Positions 36,121-48,600 of a stretch of DNA of 64,000 nt are shown piece by piece. Each line of letters opens with the position of its first letter. The stretch's first letter is position 1. A model generated the notes under the pieces. That model was given only the letters and a program-made list of their open reading frames with translations. It did not search any database and was not told the origin of the DNA. Both the position numbers and the translations under genes were made by a program. Source of the stretch: Phalacrocorax aristotelis (Eukaryota; Chordata; Aves; Suliformes; Phalacrocoracidae); the NCBI RefSeq assembly GCF_949628215.1, contig NC_134278.1, positions 41,227,691-41,291,690 on the forward strand, given 5' to 3'.

Positions 36121-38904
36121 CCATCTCGTGGCCAGGCCCAAAATGTTAAGCCAGGCACTAATGGTGGATGGTAACACATGCAGTGCAGGTGAGATTAGGT
36201 TAGAAATAATGCTCTAGATGAATAAGGAAGACTAAAGAAAGCCATAGTAGTGAAACCTCCTTGGATGAGGATGGGATTCAGAAGCCCCTGACAGGCTGAG
36301 GTACACTCAGCTGCCTACCATTGCTTCTTTCAGACCTGTGCCTGGAAGACAGACCTCCTGCCCCTCAGCCAGGCCCCTCAGGAGTTTCCAGTCCTGCTCT
36401 TGTTGTCTTGTACAGCTCTAAGTGCCGGAGCATGGGCGTTAGCCCCCAGCTGTCATCCCATGCTGCCCGCTGTGGCGACTGGCAGCTGAGTTCCTGATTC
36501 TCCAGCAGCATATTTCCCTCTGTTTCTCTCTTACTGCTCCTTCGTGTCCCCTTCTCCCTCCTTGCATTCAATGTAATGGTCGGACTTATGGCTGGAGACT
36601 CCACGTGTTTCCCACAGCTGGTTATTTTCCCATCTATGCTACATGACAGTCTTATCACCAGGCCTTCGGCTGTACTAACCCACTTGAGATAATGGAGGCA
36701 CACTGTTGTCCAGGGTGGGGAAGAAAATGCCCTTCTACGTTCCACATAATGAAAATTCTACCAATACACCAATTTATTGAAACACTTTTCTTCTCAACTG
36801 ATCAACCTGCTTGGAAATTTTGCTTGAACATTAACAATGTACCAAAAGATTACGGGAAATGTTTCAAAGTTAAAACACTTACAAGGAATTAGGACTTAAG
36901 CTTGGAGCAGAAGTTTTTACCAGTCATGTTTTCAGTGTCGTGCCTTGGGACAGCCCTGGGAGGCGTTAATTGGCTGAAAACTCCTGATGGAAAGAGCAGG
37001 AGAGTTTCCAGGTCTGTAATGAAGGACCATTGGCTGACCACATCTGCGCAGAAAGGGCTATTAGCTTTCAAGGCTGGCTGTGGGAAGTGGGTCTTGCCCA
37101 GAAATCTGACTGTATTAGGTTTCTTTTATATAAGGAGCTATGAAACATTACCAGTGAGAGAGAAAGGGAATAATTTGGAGATATTAAAAGTACTAAATCA
37201 GGGTGTAGAAGCTCAGGAATGACAGGACTGGTTACAGTGCAGCTCTTGCCACAACACTGATGTCAGTGCCCTCCTCCTTGACCACAGCTTCAGTTTCAAA
37301 GCCACGTAGACTCCAGGCCCATTGCCAGATAGGTTTTTAGAGTTGGGCTGAAGCACTTCTGCCAACCCTTTGGCAATATAATATGCCCTGGCCTCCACAT
37401 AAGCTTCAGGACTTGTTCCTCCTCTGTCCCTTTGCCACCAAGTTGTTCTCTGTCCCCTCTGCACCTGGCCTTTTTCTTTCCTCGTCTTTTCCTTTTGTCG
37501 GGTCTTTTAACTTTGAAGCCTGTTGCACATAACGAAACAGCGCCCAGCTGTCAGTCACAGGACTTTTAGTAAGGGCAGGTAGACATGGAGTTGAGTCTTT
37601 GAATACATGACGTGTACAGTATTAGACGTGACTGGACTTTGTCAGCAGGGAGCTGCAGTTCATAGGCATGACATACTTTCTGTTTCAGGCAACTGAGGCA
37701 ATCCTTCATGAATTCCTCTTCCTGACAGAAAAAAAACCCCAGAAGAATACCAAATCAGTTGTCTGGATTGAAAAAGAGGAACAATAATTAAGTGCAGGGA
37801 ATGGTCCACTGACATCCACATGGTGCACCTAGATTTGCAGGATCATGACAGTGTCTCATCCTGCTTCTGTTAGAGAGGGAAAATTGGTGGCAGATTGGTG
37901 CCAAGAAAGCCTTTTTCTGCAATGTGTTAACGTGTTGTTTCTCAATCATAATGATCAAACATAGCCAAAGTACTCCTGCAAACATTCACATACATGGAAC
38001 TTACTTAACATATAGCTTAACTGTTACAGAAATACTTCCATTCCTACAACAGGATTTTACACAATATTGAGTAAAATAAAATTTCCATGAAATAGGCCTA
38101 TCCCGAATATGGAAACGAGCAAACAAAATTATAGTGTGAGGAATCACAATGTATTTTTATGTATTTTAGCAATTACATTCTAATTTCAGTAATGACACCA
38201 GACTTCAGACTAGTGCTGTAGTTTTGACAAAGCTACAAAGCTTTGCTGAGATCAGAGAGGCATCAGAACACAAAATTCAGTCAGTAAATCTTTCCCGTGG
38301 AGCACCAAGGGCTTTGATGTGAACCGATGGTGTGCCCATTCCCACAGAATGATGAATGCCATAGTAATTGTTGAGTGAAAAATGCGTAAGTAGAATCATC
38401 TACAAAAACATTCAAAAGAATATATTCATCACACAACTAGATAGTGACTGTGATACTTCAATGTTTAGTTCATTTAGGGCATCATCCTGAGAATGCCTTT
38501 GAGCCAGAGGAACGGCCTTTGAAAGCGGTGTCCCTGTGCGATCAGGCATTGTGTGGGGAACGGCTGCTTTATTTCTGTTTTCTCCTTCTTCTTCAGATCC
38601 TGCTTTTATCCTTTCACTCAGCCAACTCACACAAACTCCTTTCTCCTGTACTGGTGCCTACAGATGGGCCGTCTAACTTGCCTCCCTACCAGTTTGTGAA
38701 TTACCGATGTACAAACATAATTGCCTGCACATACACATGACTTTGGTGAACTGAAGGTCCCTGGGGCGTTGTAATGGCTGGAGGGGTGGGTGAGGCACAG
38801 CGAGCTTTCAAGTCAGCCCTCTCTGACCTTCAGCCCAGACTTCAAAGCCCACTGGCTGGCTCCCTGCTGGAGGGAAGGGCATCTGGCCTCCCCGAGACTG
38901 GCTT
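36121..38904. other. Intergenic between RRAGD promoter and CR1, 2.8 kb
   Basis: Composition drops from the CpG island to mixed GC. No splice-supported exon or known repeat was recognised. Open frames at 36,365-36,745 (minus) and 36,902-37,222 (plus) have no recognisable motif. Confidence 0.55.
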
Positions 38905-39812
38905 TAGAATCATAGAATGCTTTGGGTTGGAAGGGACCTTTAGAGGTCATGTAGTCCAACCCCCCTGCAGTGAGCAGGGACATCTTCAGCTAGATCAGGT
39001 TGTGCAGAGCCCCGTCCAATCTGACCTTGAATGTTTCTAGGGATGAGGCCTCCACAGCCGCTTTGGGCAACCTGTTGGAGTGCTTCACTACCCTCATCGT
39101 AAAAAATTCCTTCCTTACATCCAGTCTAAATCTATGCTGCTTTAGTTTAAAACCATCACCCCTTGTCCTGTCACAACAGGCCTTGCTAAAAAGATTGTTC
39201 CCATCCTTCCTATAGTCCCACTTTAAGTACTGAAAGGCTGCAATAAGGTCTCCCTGCAGCCTTCTCTTCTCTAGGCTGAACAACCCCAACTCTCTCAGCC
39301 TGTGCTCACAGGAGAGGGGCTCCAGCCTCGCATGATTTTTGTGGCCCTCCTCTGGACCCGCTCCAACAGGTCCACGTCCTTCCTGTGCTCAGGGCTCCAG
39401 AGCTGGACACGGGACTCCAGGTGGGGCAGAATCACCTCTGTCGACATGCTGGCCATGCTGCTTTTGATGCAGCCCAGGATACAGTTGGCCTGGCGCGCTA
39501 CAAGCACGCGTTGTTGTCTCATGTCTAGCTTTTCATTCACCAGTACCCCCAAGTCCTTCTCTGCACGGCTGCTCTCAATTCCTTCATCCCCCAGCCTGTA
39601 CTGATACTGGGGGTTGCCCCAGCCCAGGTGCAGGACCTTGCACTTGGCCTTGTTGCACCTAATGAGGTTCTCACAGGCCCACCTCTCCAGCTTGCCAAGG
39701 TCCCTTTGGATGACATCCTGTCCTTCTGGTGTGTCAACTGCACCGCTCAGCTTGGTGTCATCTGCAAACCTGCTGAGGGTGCACACGATCTTGCTGCCTG
39801 TGTCATTGATGG
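38905..39812 (-). mobile_element. CR1 LINE, about 0.9 kb, truncated inside the reverse transcriptase
   Basis: The minus strand starts at [20 protein letters not shown] near 39,770, continues through [20 protein letters not shown] and [20 protein letters not shown], and ends in a CR1 3' UTR with GGTCCCTTCCAACCC and a terminal ATTCTATGATTCTA at 38,905-38,918. The frame changes between the segments at 39,295-39,855 and 38,990-39,289. The 5' truncation point near 39,812 lies less than 100 bp from the next CpG island. Confidence 0.93.
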
Positions 39813-39894
39813 AAGTGTTTTGTAGCGCTACACAAATGATTACGAGCTTCCACAATTAAGTTGCGAAGGAGCCTCGGTTCAGGAGAGCATCCAG

Positions 39895-40640
39895 CTCCCC
39901 AGGCACCTCGCCGCGGCCAGCGCCCAGCGTTCCCGGGCAGCGGCGGGTAACTCGCCCCACTCGAGGCCAGGCTGGTGATCAAGACCCCGCCCGCCCCTGC
40001 CCGCCGTGGGCTCCGCTGCCCCCGCCGATGTCAGGTGTGTGTGTGTAGGCTGTGGCACCACGTCTCCACGCGCGACCTTTCCCCTTTTCTCGGTGGGGAA
40101 CGGCGGCGAGGCGGCCGGGCCGGCAGGCCTGTCCCGTCACGGCCCCTCGCCGGGGGGGAGGTGGCCCGGGCTGGCGGGGCGGGGTGGCGGGGCGCTGCCC
40201 GCCCGCCGCGGCCGCTGGGTGTCGCCCTCGCAGCGGACACGGCGGTGGCGGCGGCGGCGGCTCCGGGGTAGCCCAGCCTGGCGGCGGAGTCGCCGTTGGA
40301 GCCGGTGGGGCTGTGCCGGGCCCCGCGCCCGGCGGGGACCCCGTGCCGCGGGGGGAGCGCAGGTGAGCGGGGCGCCGCCGCCACGCGTGGGGCTCCCGGC
40401 GCAGACCCGCGCCCAGCCGCCGGGGCTGCGCGTGGCTGTGGTGAGGGGCGGGGAGCGCGTCGTGGCGGGCCGGGGCCGGGGCCGCGGGGGTGCGGGCAGG
40501 TGGTCGCGGAGGTGGGGGGGCTGCAGCTGGGTACGGGCCCTGCGGGGCCAGTGCTCAGCGCCGGAGTGATCAAAGTGTTCCCTTATTACGGCGCCGGAGT
40601 TGGGTCCGGGGGGGACGACGGACGAGACACACACCCCCGT
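39895..40640 (+). promoter_or_regulatory. ANKRD6: CpG island, inferred ANKRD6 promoter and untranslated exon 1
   Basis: Dense CpG sequence with a sharp left edge beside the CR1. On the plus strand an optimal donor, CAG|GTGAGC, occurs at 40,362/40,363. No protein family is recognisable in any frame; the long frames over 40,006-40,649 are GC artefacts. In mammals the gene after RRAGD is ANKRD6, transcribed the other way with an untranslated first exon and very long 5' introns. Assignment to ANKRD6 therefore rests on synteny and a plausible donor, not on coding sequence. A separate noncoding transcript is the main alternative. Confidence 0.5.
40168..40194 (+). promoter_or_regulatory. G-quadruplex-prone sequence
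   Basis: Four G-runs with short loops: GGG, loop CTGGC, GGGG, loop C, GGGG, loop TGGC, GGGG. This fits the classical intramolecular quadruplex rule (runs of at least three, loops of one to seven). It lies in the island on the plus strand, near the expected transcription start. The potential is visible; formation in cells is not. Confidence 0.5.
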
Positions 40641-40726
40641 CACGCACACACGAACTTTCCGGGCTGCCGCATAGATACAGGAGCCTGTACCTACACAGGA
40701 GTTTAATCGCAGGTTTGGGGGTATAA

Positions 40727-40895
40727 ATGAGGAGCCTTAACGCTCTTGTTCCAACTTTTAAGGCCGCGTCTGATGAGAAATGGAAATCTGGCTCAAAGTC
40801 ATCTTTCCTGTTGTTGACATCACCTGAAAACTCCACTGAAAATATTTCCGCTCATTTGCAGCAGACAGCAGCTTCCCCTGAGGACTCCGCACCTT
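40727..40895 (+). other. Candidate 5' exon with open frame and strong donor (not recognised)
   Basis: Just downstream of the CpG island an ATG at 40,727 opens a frame of 56 codons plus one base, ending at an excellent donor TT|GTGAGT at 40,895/40,896. The composition is balanced, unlike the GC artefacts before it: Ser-, Thr- and Ala-rich with a segment SPENSTENISAHLQQTAASP. I do not recognise the protein. It may be a 5' exon of the ANKRD6 locus or of a lineage-specific transcript, or chance. If spliced out, the frame stops soon after, near 40,930. Confidence 0.25.
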
Positions 40896-43611
40896 GTGAG
40901 TATACGTTCACTGCTGGTAGAACTCTCTGATTTTTAGCAATCCATGGCTATGGCATGCAATTTTCTGCAGTGCTCATTTTATTGCAAGCATTAATAAAGG
41001 GCTTATCATGCCCTGGGGTGTTGTGTGCATTACAGCACAGGCTGTAGACAGCGCTCTGTTTTTCTAAAGGGCATAACCAGTGTCTTTGAATTCTTATAAT
41101 TATGTGTGAAGTGCTTATTTGGGGTTCTGTCTGGTGTTTCTTCAATACACGTGACCAAAAGGACATATTGTCTGCTATTGTCTACCTTTCAATCGCAGGG
41201 AAAAAACTGACAGGGGTAGAATGTGTCTTACTGGCAGGGGGATCTTCCCTCCGTTAGTTGTTTAAATGATCTTAAAATGTCCTACCAGTGTTAAAGAAGC
41301 AATCTACTGGGCAGATGTGTAAAGCTGTCTCTGTTCAAAGATGGAAAAATGTAACAAAGACTAAATTCTCACACAGCATTAGTTAGGCATGATCCACATC
41401 CTCTAGTAGGACTGTTTGAGTGTGTGGTGTATTCTGAGGAGAATGTTATTTACTTTACTTGCTTGCTTTCAACGTGATTGTGTCTGGGTGTGCAGCTAGT
41501 TTTATAACAGCTTATTTTGGCACGCTCAAGTTCCAAGTATTGTGTAATCTTCATTCTCTAGATACTTGGAAAACAAAGTGTTTCTGAGATTATGATTATG
41601 TGTAAGATCTTCAGTTGTGTTGCAGACCACAAGACATCGCCTAATGACACTAATTCGGAATATAATAGTAATGTCTGAGCAGAAAATACTACTTACATCC
41701 ACAGCACGTACCAAAACTACAGTTGGCTGCTTACATAAAGCATTAGGCACCTGCCTTTAGGTTTCAGTGAGTGCTTAAGGTCTACAGAAATCCTTATTTA
41801 GATGCCTGATATGTAGATGATGTATGATTGTTCACGTCAGTGAGGACCTATTAGTCTGTAAGAGTGGATTGGTATTCTGTAACAGTAGTAATCTCCTTGC
41901 TTATCTCATTGTTTGAAAAGAAACTGTAATAAAATTCAAAAGTGGCTTTGTGATAGTACTCAGTTGGGACAGTTTTCACTTTCCCCTACTTCTTGGTATT
42001 TACCCAGATAGTGCCACCAGCCTCATGTAGGAGACTGGCTTTGAACACTAGAAATGAAACGATCAGTAAATGATGGGTAGAAATAAAGTGATCAACCTCC
42101 TGATCATCCAGGTGCTTTTCTTCAAGCTTTTCTGCAGAGCCCTTCTCTTTTTTTGGGGAACAGAAACTCTGGGAAACAGGCTCCACAAATGGGGCTCCAG
42201 TGTTTGCCAGTATAATGTAGTTGCAGCACCAGGCTTAGCATCTTGCTTTGTCACAGGTGGCAAGTTCTGGAGTGTGCACTGTCAAACTTACGATGTTCTT
42301 GGACTTGATTAGATCTTAATAAATACGGTACTTATAGGGCATGGTAATGAGCAATTGGGCCTCGAGCTTTATTTCTCATTTATCTTCAGCTTCACCTCTG
42401 CTTGACTTTGCCAGTGAATCATTTTGTGCTGTAAGAAAAAAACCTTGCTGCCCCTTGTTCTCTAAAGCTGTATAATAGAACTAGCAATATTTATCTGTTT
42501 GGATGGGTGGCGTAACAATGAATGTGAAGCACTTTTAGGTTCTTAAATTAATGATACCATCTGACAACTGTTTTATTTATTTATTCGCATTAGTTTCAGA
42601 TTTGCAATTCCTCTTTTTCCCTCAACAGTTAAGACTTTGATGAACTTCCAGAGAACTCATAGTCATATCTTTTCTTAGAGATACATCAGTGCAACATGTC
42701 ACTAGCGGAAGTATTTTATTTAAGACCACAAATGAGGTACCATATTTCACTGGCAAGATTGGCCTAGGGAGATATCTGTCAAAGACATAAATGAATTGTG
42801 ATTGCTTTGGGCAAATAAAAAATGGAAATAAGTAATTTTATCTCCTTTTGTTTATTAAGGAATGAAATATGTGACTTCAGAAATGATCCAACCAAAATTA
42901 GAAGGTGTAGAGTTGCACTTTGGAAAGACCTCGGTCCATAACAGTATAGCAAGGGGCTAATTTTCTTCCCTGCCTCCTGTCCAGCTATGAGGACCCAACT
43001 TGAGCGTGTTTCAGGATTTAACTTTTCTCTCTCACAACTGCTATCAATATGCTGTAACGAACTATTCAGCACCACCTACTTAACAGGGAGTTAGCAGGTC
43101 AAAGGAGAAGTAACTAAGCTCTTCCTAAAGTGTCCACAAGCTAGTGATGGTATGGAAGACTATTTGCTATTGTTTTACTCAGAAATTATTCTAGAGGTTT
43201 TTTTTTTTAAGAGTGCCACGTAAGGTGGATATACTAGTAGAGAATATAGTGTGAATGCTGTAGAGAATTATTGACAGGTTTATAAATATCTGTTCTGTAC
43301 CTAGTTTCATCTGCTGAACTTGTACACCCCTTTAGTACTGAGGTCAAATATGATGGACTGAAATGCGGCCTTACTTGCTATGTAGGTACAGGTTGTTTAA
43401 ATTTTGTACCAGGATTTTATGAGATCAAATTTGTGTCTAAATTAATTTTTTTACTACTTGGGGAAAAAAGAACCTTCTAATCAAAACTCAGATTACAGTC
43501 TGGATGAATAATTACATAAGGCAAAGCAGAAACACCAGTTTCAGTATCTCAGACAGCTGCAGTTGCTTCTCTGTCTGTTCAATTCTTCAGAGTTTTCTCA
43601 GCTTCCTTGAA
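40896..43611. other. Noncoding, probably ANKRD6 5' intron
   Basis: AT-rich sequence with only short chance frames. Poly-T runs occur near 43,199-43,208. No exon, repeat element or RNA gene was recognised. Confidence 0.5.
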
Positions 43612-45663
43612 ATGGAAATCTTAAAGATGCAGAAACAGGCCGTCCCCATGTGCTGGAAGATGAGCTGGTGGGGAAGAAGGCCAGCCTGGCTGAACAGAGA
43701 GCTTTGACTGGAACTCAGGAAAAAAAAAGAGAATTTATGACCCTTGGAAGAAGGGGCAGGTAACTCAGGAGGACTACAAGGATGTTGTGAGGTTATGCAG
43801 GGAAAAAAGTAGAAGGGCCAAAGCCCAACTAGAACTTAATCTGGCTGCTGCTATAAACGACAGTAAAAGTGTTTCTATGAATACATGAGCAACAAAAGGA
43901 GGGCTAAGGAGGATCTCCATCCTTTACTGGATGCAGGAGGAAACATAGTGACAGAGGATGAGGAAAAGGCTGAGGTACCTAATGCCTTCTTTGCCTCAGT
44001 ATTTAATAGTAAGACCAGTTGGTCTCGGGGTACCCAGCCCCCTGAGCTGGAAGACACAGAAGGGGAGCAGAATGAAGCCCCCATAATCCAAGGGGGAATG
44101 GTTAGCAACCTGACACACCACCTAGACACGCACAAGTCTATAGGGCTGGATGGGACCCACCCAAGGGTGCTGAGGGAGCTAGCAGAAGTGCTCAGCAATA
44201 TGCTTTCTATCATTTATCAGCAGTCCTGGCTAACTGGGGAGGTCCCGGTTGACTGGAGATTAGCAGATGTGATGTCGATCTACAAGAAGGGCCAGAAGAA
44301 GGATTTGGGGAACTACAGGCCTGTCAGTTTGGCCTCGGTGCTGGGGAGGGTTGTGGAGCAGATCGCCTTGAGTGCCATCACACATCACGTACAGGACAAT
44401 CAGGTGATCAGGCCCAGTCAGCCTGGGTTTAGGAAAGGCAAGTCCTGCTTGACTAACCTGATCTCCTTCTATGGCAAGGTGACCCGCTTATTGGAAGAGA
44501 GAAAGGCTGTGGATGTTGTCTACCTGGACTTCATTAAGGCCTTTGACACTATTTCCCACAGCATTCTCCTGGAGAAATTGGCTGTTCGTGGCTTGGACAG
44601 GTGTATATTTCACTGGGTTAAAAACTGGCTGGATGGTGGGGTCCGAAGAGTTGTAGTCAATGGAGTTAAATGCAGTTGGTGGCCGGTCACAAGCAGTGTT
44701 CCTCAGGGCTCAGTATTTGGGCCGGTTCTGTTTAATATCTTTACTGATGATCTGGGTGAGGGGATTGAGTGCACCCTCAGTAAGTTTACAGACAACACCA
44801 AGTTGGGTGGGAGTGTTGATCTGCTTGAGCGTAGGAAGGCGCTGCAGAGGGATCTGGATAGGCTGGATCAATGGGCCGAGGCCAAATGTATGAGGTTTAA
44901 CAAGACCAAGTACCAGGTCCTGTACTTGGGTCGCAACAACCCTATGCAAAGCTACAGGCTTGGGCAAGAGTGGCTGGAGAGCTGCCTGGAGGAAAAGGAC
45001 CTGGGGGTTCTGGTTGACAGACGACTGAACATGAGCCAGCAGTGTGCTCAGGTAGGCAAGAAGGCCAACAGCATCCTGGCTTGTATCAGGAGTAGTGTGG
45101 CCAGCAGGAGTAGAAGTGATCATGCCCCTGTACTCAGCACTGGTGAGGCTGCATCTCAAAGACTGTGTTCCATTTTGGGCCCCTCACTACAAGAAAGGCA
45201 TTGAGGTGCTGGAGTGTGTCCAGAGAAGGGCAATGAAGCTGGTGAAAGGTCTGGAGAACAAGTCTTCTGAGAGGTGGCTGAGGGAACTGGGGTTGTTTAG
45301 CCTGGAGAAGAGGAGGCTGAGGGGAGACCTTCTCACTCTCTACAGCTACCTGAAAGGAGGTTGTAGCGAGGTGGGTGTTGGTCCCTTCTCCCAAGTAACA
45401 ACCAACAGGGCAAGAGGAAACAGCCTCAAGTTGTGCCTAGGAGAGGTTTAGATGGGATGTTAGGAAAAATTTCTTCCCGGAAAGGGTTGTGAGGCATTGG
45501 AACAGGCTTCCCCGGGGAAATGGCGGAGTCACCATCCCTGGAGGTATTTAAAAGACATGTAGATGTGGCACTTAGGGACATGGTTAGTGGTGGAGTTGGC
45601 AGTGCTAGGGTAACAGTTGGACCCGATGATCTTAAAGGTCTTTTCCAGCCTAAATTATTCTAA
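43612..45663 (+). mobile_element. CR1 LINE, about 2.05 kb, with long reverse-transcriptase frame
   Basis: The plus strand begins in the EN-RT linker (RRPAWLNREL near 43,678; KGQVTQEDYKDVVRLCREKS near 43,750), continues through the RT, the C-terminal block ([20 protein letters not shown] near 45,285; RHWNRLPR near 45,492) and the CR1 3' UTR, ending in AAATTATTCTA near 45,661. The endonuclease, ORF1 and 5' UTR are absent. Stops occur in the linker, and a frameshift lies near 45,110, where the C-terminal block changes frame. It is the best preserved copy in the window and has the opposite orientation to those on the left. Confidence 0.96.
43885..45204 (+). pseudogene. CR1 ORF2 reverse-transcriptase remnant, 439 codons
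   Basis: The open frame covers the RT palm and fingers: the region [14 protein letters not shown], the block [30 protein letters not shown], and [15 protein letters not shown] (motif A, YLDF at residues 213-216). The second catalytic motif, usually FADDTKLG in CR1, reads FTDNTKLG at residues 301-308. The change of the second Asp to Asn removes a metal-binding residue, so this RT should be inactive. The last residues before the stop at 45,204 are in a shifted frame. No promoter or endonuclease is attached, so expression would only be as passenger sequence in another transcript. Confidence 0.9.
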
Positions 45664-48600
45664 CATTTTATCTTAGGTATTAGTGATACTGGACAAAAGA
45701 GGTATTTGCTGAAGTTGTTTTCAATGCTTTGATGCTCAACAGTTTAATATTTCTAAGGATTGACAGAGGCTAAAACTATTAATACTGAGAAAGCTTTGTC
45801 CTCACATTATAGAGCATTAGATTCTGATTACCTTCATGGCTTACCTTCCAAAAGTATAAGACTTTGAGGGAAAAAATTATTTTTTTTACCTATCAGTTCA
45901 AGGAGAAATAAATTTTTTTTACAGCAACTATGATTTTAGTATCTTGCTGAGAAAGTTAATCTAGATATTTGGCTGAAATTGAACCAAAGGCTCTTTTCAT
46001 GCTAACACTTCAAGCAGAAAAATGCCATAATTTCTGCCTGTTCGAGTTCAAACAAATTATGTGTGGGCCAGTTGCCAGAGGCCACAGAGTAATGAAAGAA
46101 CTTCTTAAAAAATCCTGTTCAAGTTCAAATGTATTTATTACAGGAATTCAACTTTTATGTATTTTACAATGATAAGTAGTGGGAATTAAAATAAACATCA
46201 ACTTCAAGTCTAGCGTTCTTTTCTACATATTGTAAGTGAGCCAGTATTTGAGAGGTAATAATGTGTCTCTTGGTACACATGTGATTACTTAGGAGGAATA
46301 CAAGAGCAGATGATTTTTGATTCAAATTGGAGTTTGTGAGATTTAATTGATTCTAAAGCATTTTTTTAGCCTGGGAGCTTCTAGTTCTGGTAGTCCCACG
46401 GGACAGCCTCTGCTTCTGATTCTGTGTTCTTGCACTTAAATTTTTTGTCTGTTTTGTACATTTTGGGCTAGGCTGATGAAAAGGGCTGTTTAAATGATGG
46501 TATTATTGTTGTCATCTGTACTTATGCAACCATGAATTATAAGTATAGCTTATTAATATTTCCATTTAAAGATTGATTCTTTAACTGGTATTAAATTTAA
46601 AAATCTATTTTTCCATATAATTATCAGCAACAGTGTGCGTGGGAAGCCTCCCCCCTGCCTTGCCATGACCTTTCACTGAATTATGTTTAATGGCTTCTTC
46701 CTAAACTTTTTCTTCTCCTCTGTGTGTGGTTTATCTCATGCTGCCATTCAAAAGACTATTGAGCTGGTGTTCAAAAGTTAGGAAAAGCCACTATAAATGT
46801 TTGACTTCCTGCCTTATTTGTTGTGTAGCTTTCAAATGCACATGTTGGGATGGTCTCCGTGTATTTGCTTCCCTGGAGGATGTGGTTGTACGTAATACAG
46901 TGATGCTCTGTACTCAAGCTGGTGCTAGTGTGGCCATACAGGTATTTTTCTTGTCTTCTGGAAAATCCTTGAGGTCTGACTGCAGATGTGCAGGTCTGGA
47001 TAGTGAAGCAGGGAAGGATACTGTTGGTGTGTAGTGGTTTGATACTGAGGCGAAGGATGCTATCAAAAAACAGAGATGAAATGATTAAGTGCAATTTAGG
47101 ACACGTTTTTGAGAAGCATGTGAGAAGTGAAGCATTAAGACTGCACAGAACTTTGAGATTAAAAAAAATCTAGCACATTACTACTAATAGTTAATCTGGT
47201 GTATTGAAAAAGGAAGACATCATGTGAAAACCGTCCTGTTGTGATAAATGAATCCATGTTGGGTGGCCTTACCAATGCAGTAAAACAGCTTGAATTCTTG
47301 TGCTGCCCAGTTGTGGGGGGGTTGTCTTGGTAGCCTCAGAGGTGTACTTCTGATGCAGTGTCAAGTGCATAGCTAGCTCATGGTATGGGGCAGGGCTGTA
47401 GATTGCTGGCTTGTTCTTGCACCATTTTACTTTTGATCCTTTGTCAGTGATCCTGCTGTGCACGGTATGGAGTTCAAGGTCCATGCAATCAACAGGAAGA
47501 CTGTCTTACTGCCAGCACTCACATCTTCCTGGCTGCTCCTCTGTGCCTCCCTCCTTCCCACTCCCCAGGCTTTCTGCTGGTCCTCCAAACCCTAGCTGCA
47601 TCTCAACCAAGCCATGGCCGTAGGGGAAGCTGGCTGTGATTGGGAATGGGATTTGGGCACATCGGTGGGAAGTGGTGGATGGAAGCATGTGGTGTAGATG
47701 CCAGGTGGAGGGTCCTGGGGCTCTGGGATAGCTGGGGTGTAATGTGCTGAGTGTGGGCACCCTAGTGGGTCTGCCTTAATCCTGAAAAAAATGTTATTTG
47801 GCCCTATGACAAAAAAGCCTAAGGTTTTTAATCTTTTATTGTGATCAAAAGCATATTTGGAGTACTCTTCAAATAATGAAATCTTACCTCCTTCAAATCC
47901 TCGTTTAAAACAAGCTGCTTCTAACAGTCCATCCCTCACTTTCCCTTTCTCTCTTGCCACTTGCCTTCTTCCCCACCTAAACACCATCTGTTTTTATGAA
48001 GTGAACCACTGAAGAGAAAGTTTTTGGGTGCATGACCTGGCATGGTGTTGGATGGAAGCATTTTCATCTGCATTATGGAAAATGCATCGGCATTTGGTGG
48101 GAATGAATTCCATAAGGGTGCGCATCATTGTACCTGCATTGCAGTGGGATCGTTTTCTCTTCCGGTTTGAGATGCTGATTGTTTTAAGCCAGTGAAAAAT
48201 ATATTATGTTTGTTTTATCAGCACCTGCAATGTGACTTCTTAGCAAGACCTGTTGCTAGTCTATTTATATTTTGCTACTACACCTCTGAGTCAAAATTCC
48301 GTAAATTGTCTCAGATAGGTCAGTCACTGAGGAAAGTGCTAGGTTTATAAAATAAAAAAGCACCATGAATGTATGCTAATAATATGTCAGCTCAATATCG
48401 GAGTAACCTTTTAATAGTAATCACGTAGAATCATTTTAGGTATGCTTTACTTTCATTAAGAGTTTGATACGTGTGCTACAGTTGCAGAAATTGTAGCTGG
48501 TTCAGAGTCTCAGGCAGGACGTGATCTTTTCACCATACCACTACCGTCTCAGTTAATTTTGCTAATATCTGCAAGGCATATACACATTGCTTAACTCAGT

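Noticed and set aside
40006-40649. Open frames of 100-187 codons in both orientations across the second island
   Set aside because: Same GC artefact: low-complexity Gly/Arg/Ala/Pro translations, no motif, and simultaneous openness in many frames.
43885-45204. Possible host gene encoding a reverse-transcriptase-like protein
   Set aside because: All motifs are CR1 ORF2, the frame sits within a continuous CR1 that has its 3' UTR and terminal repeat, and the active site and frame are damaged.
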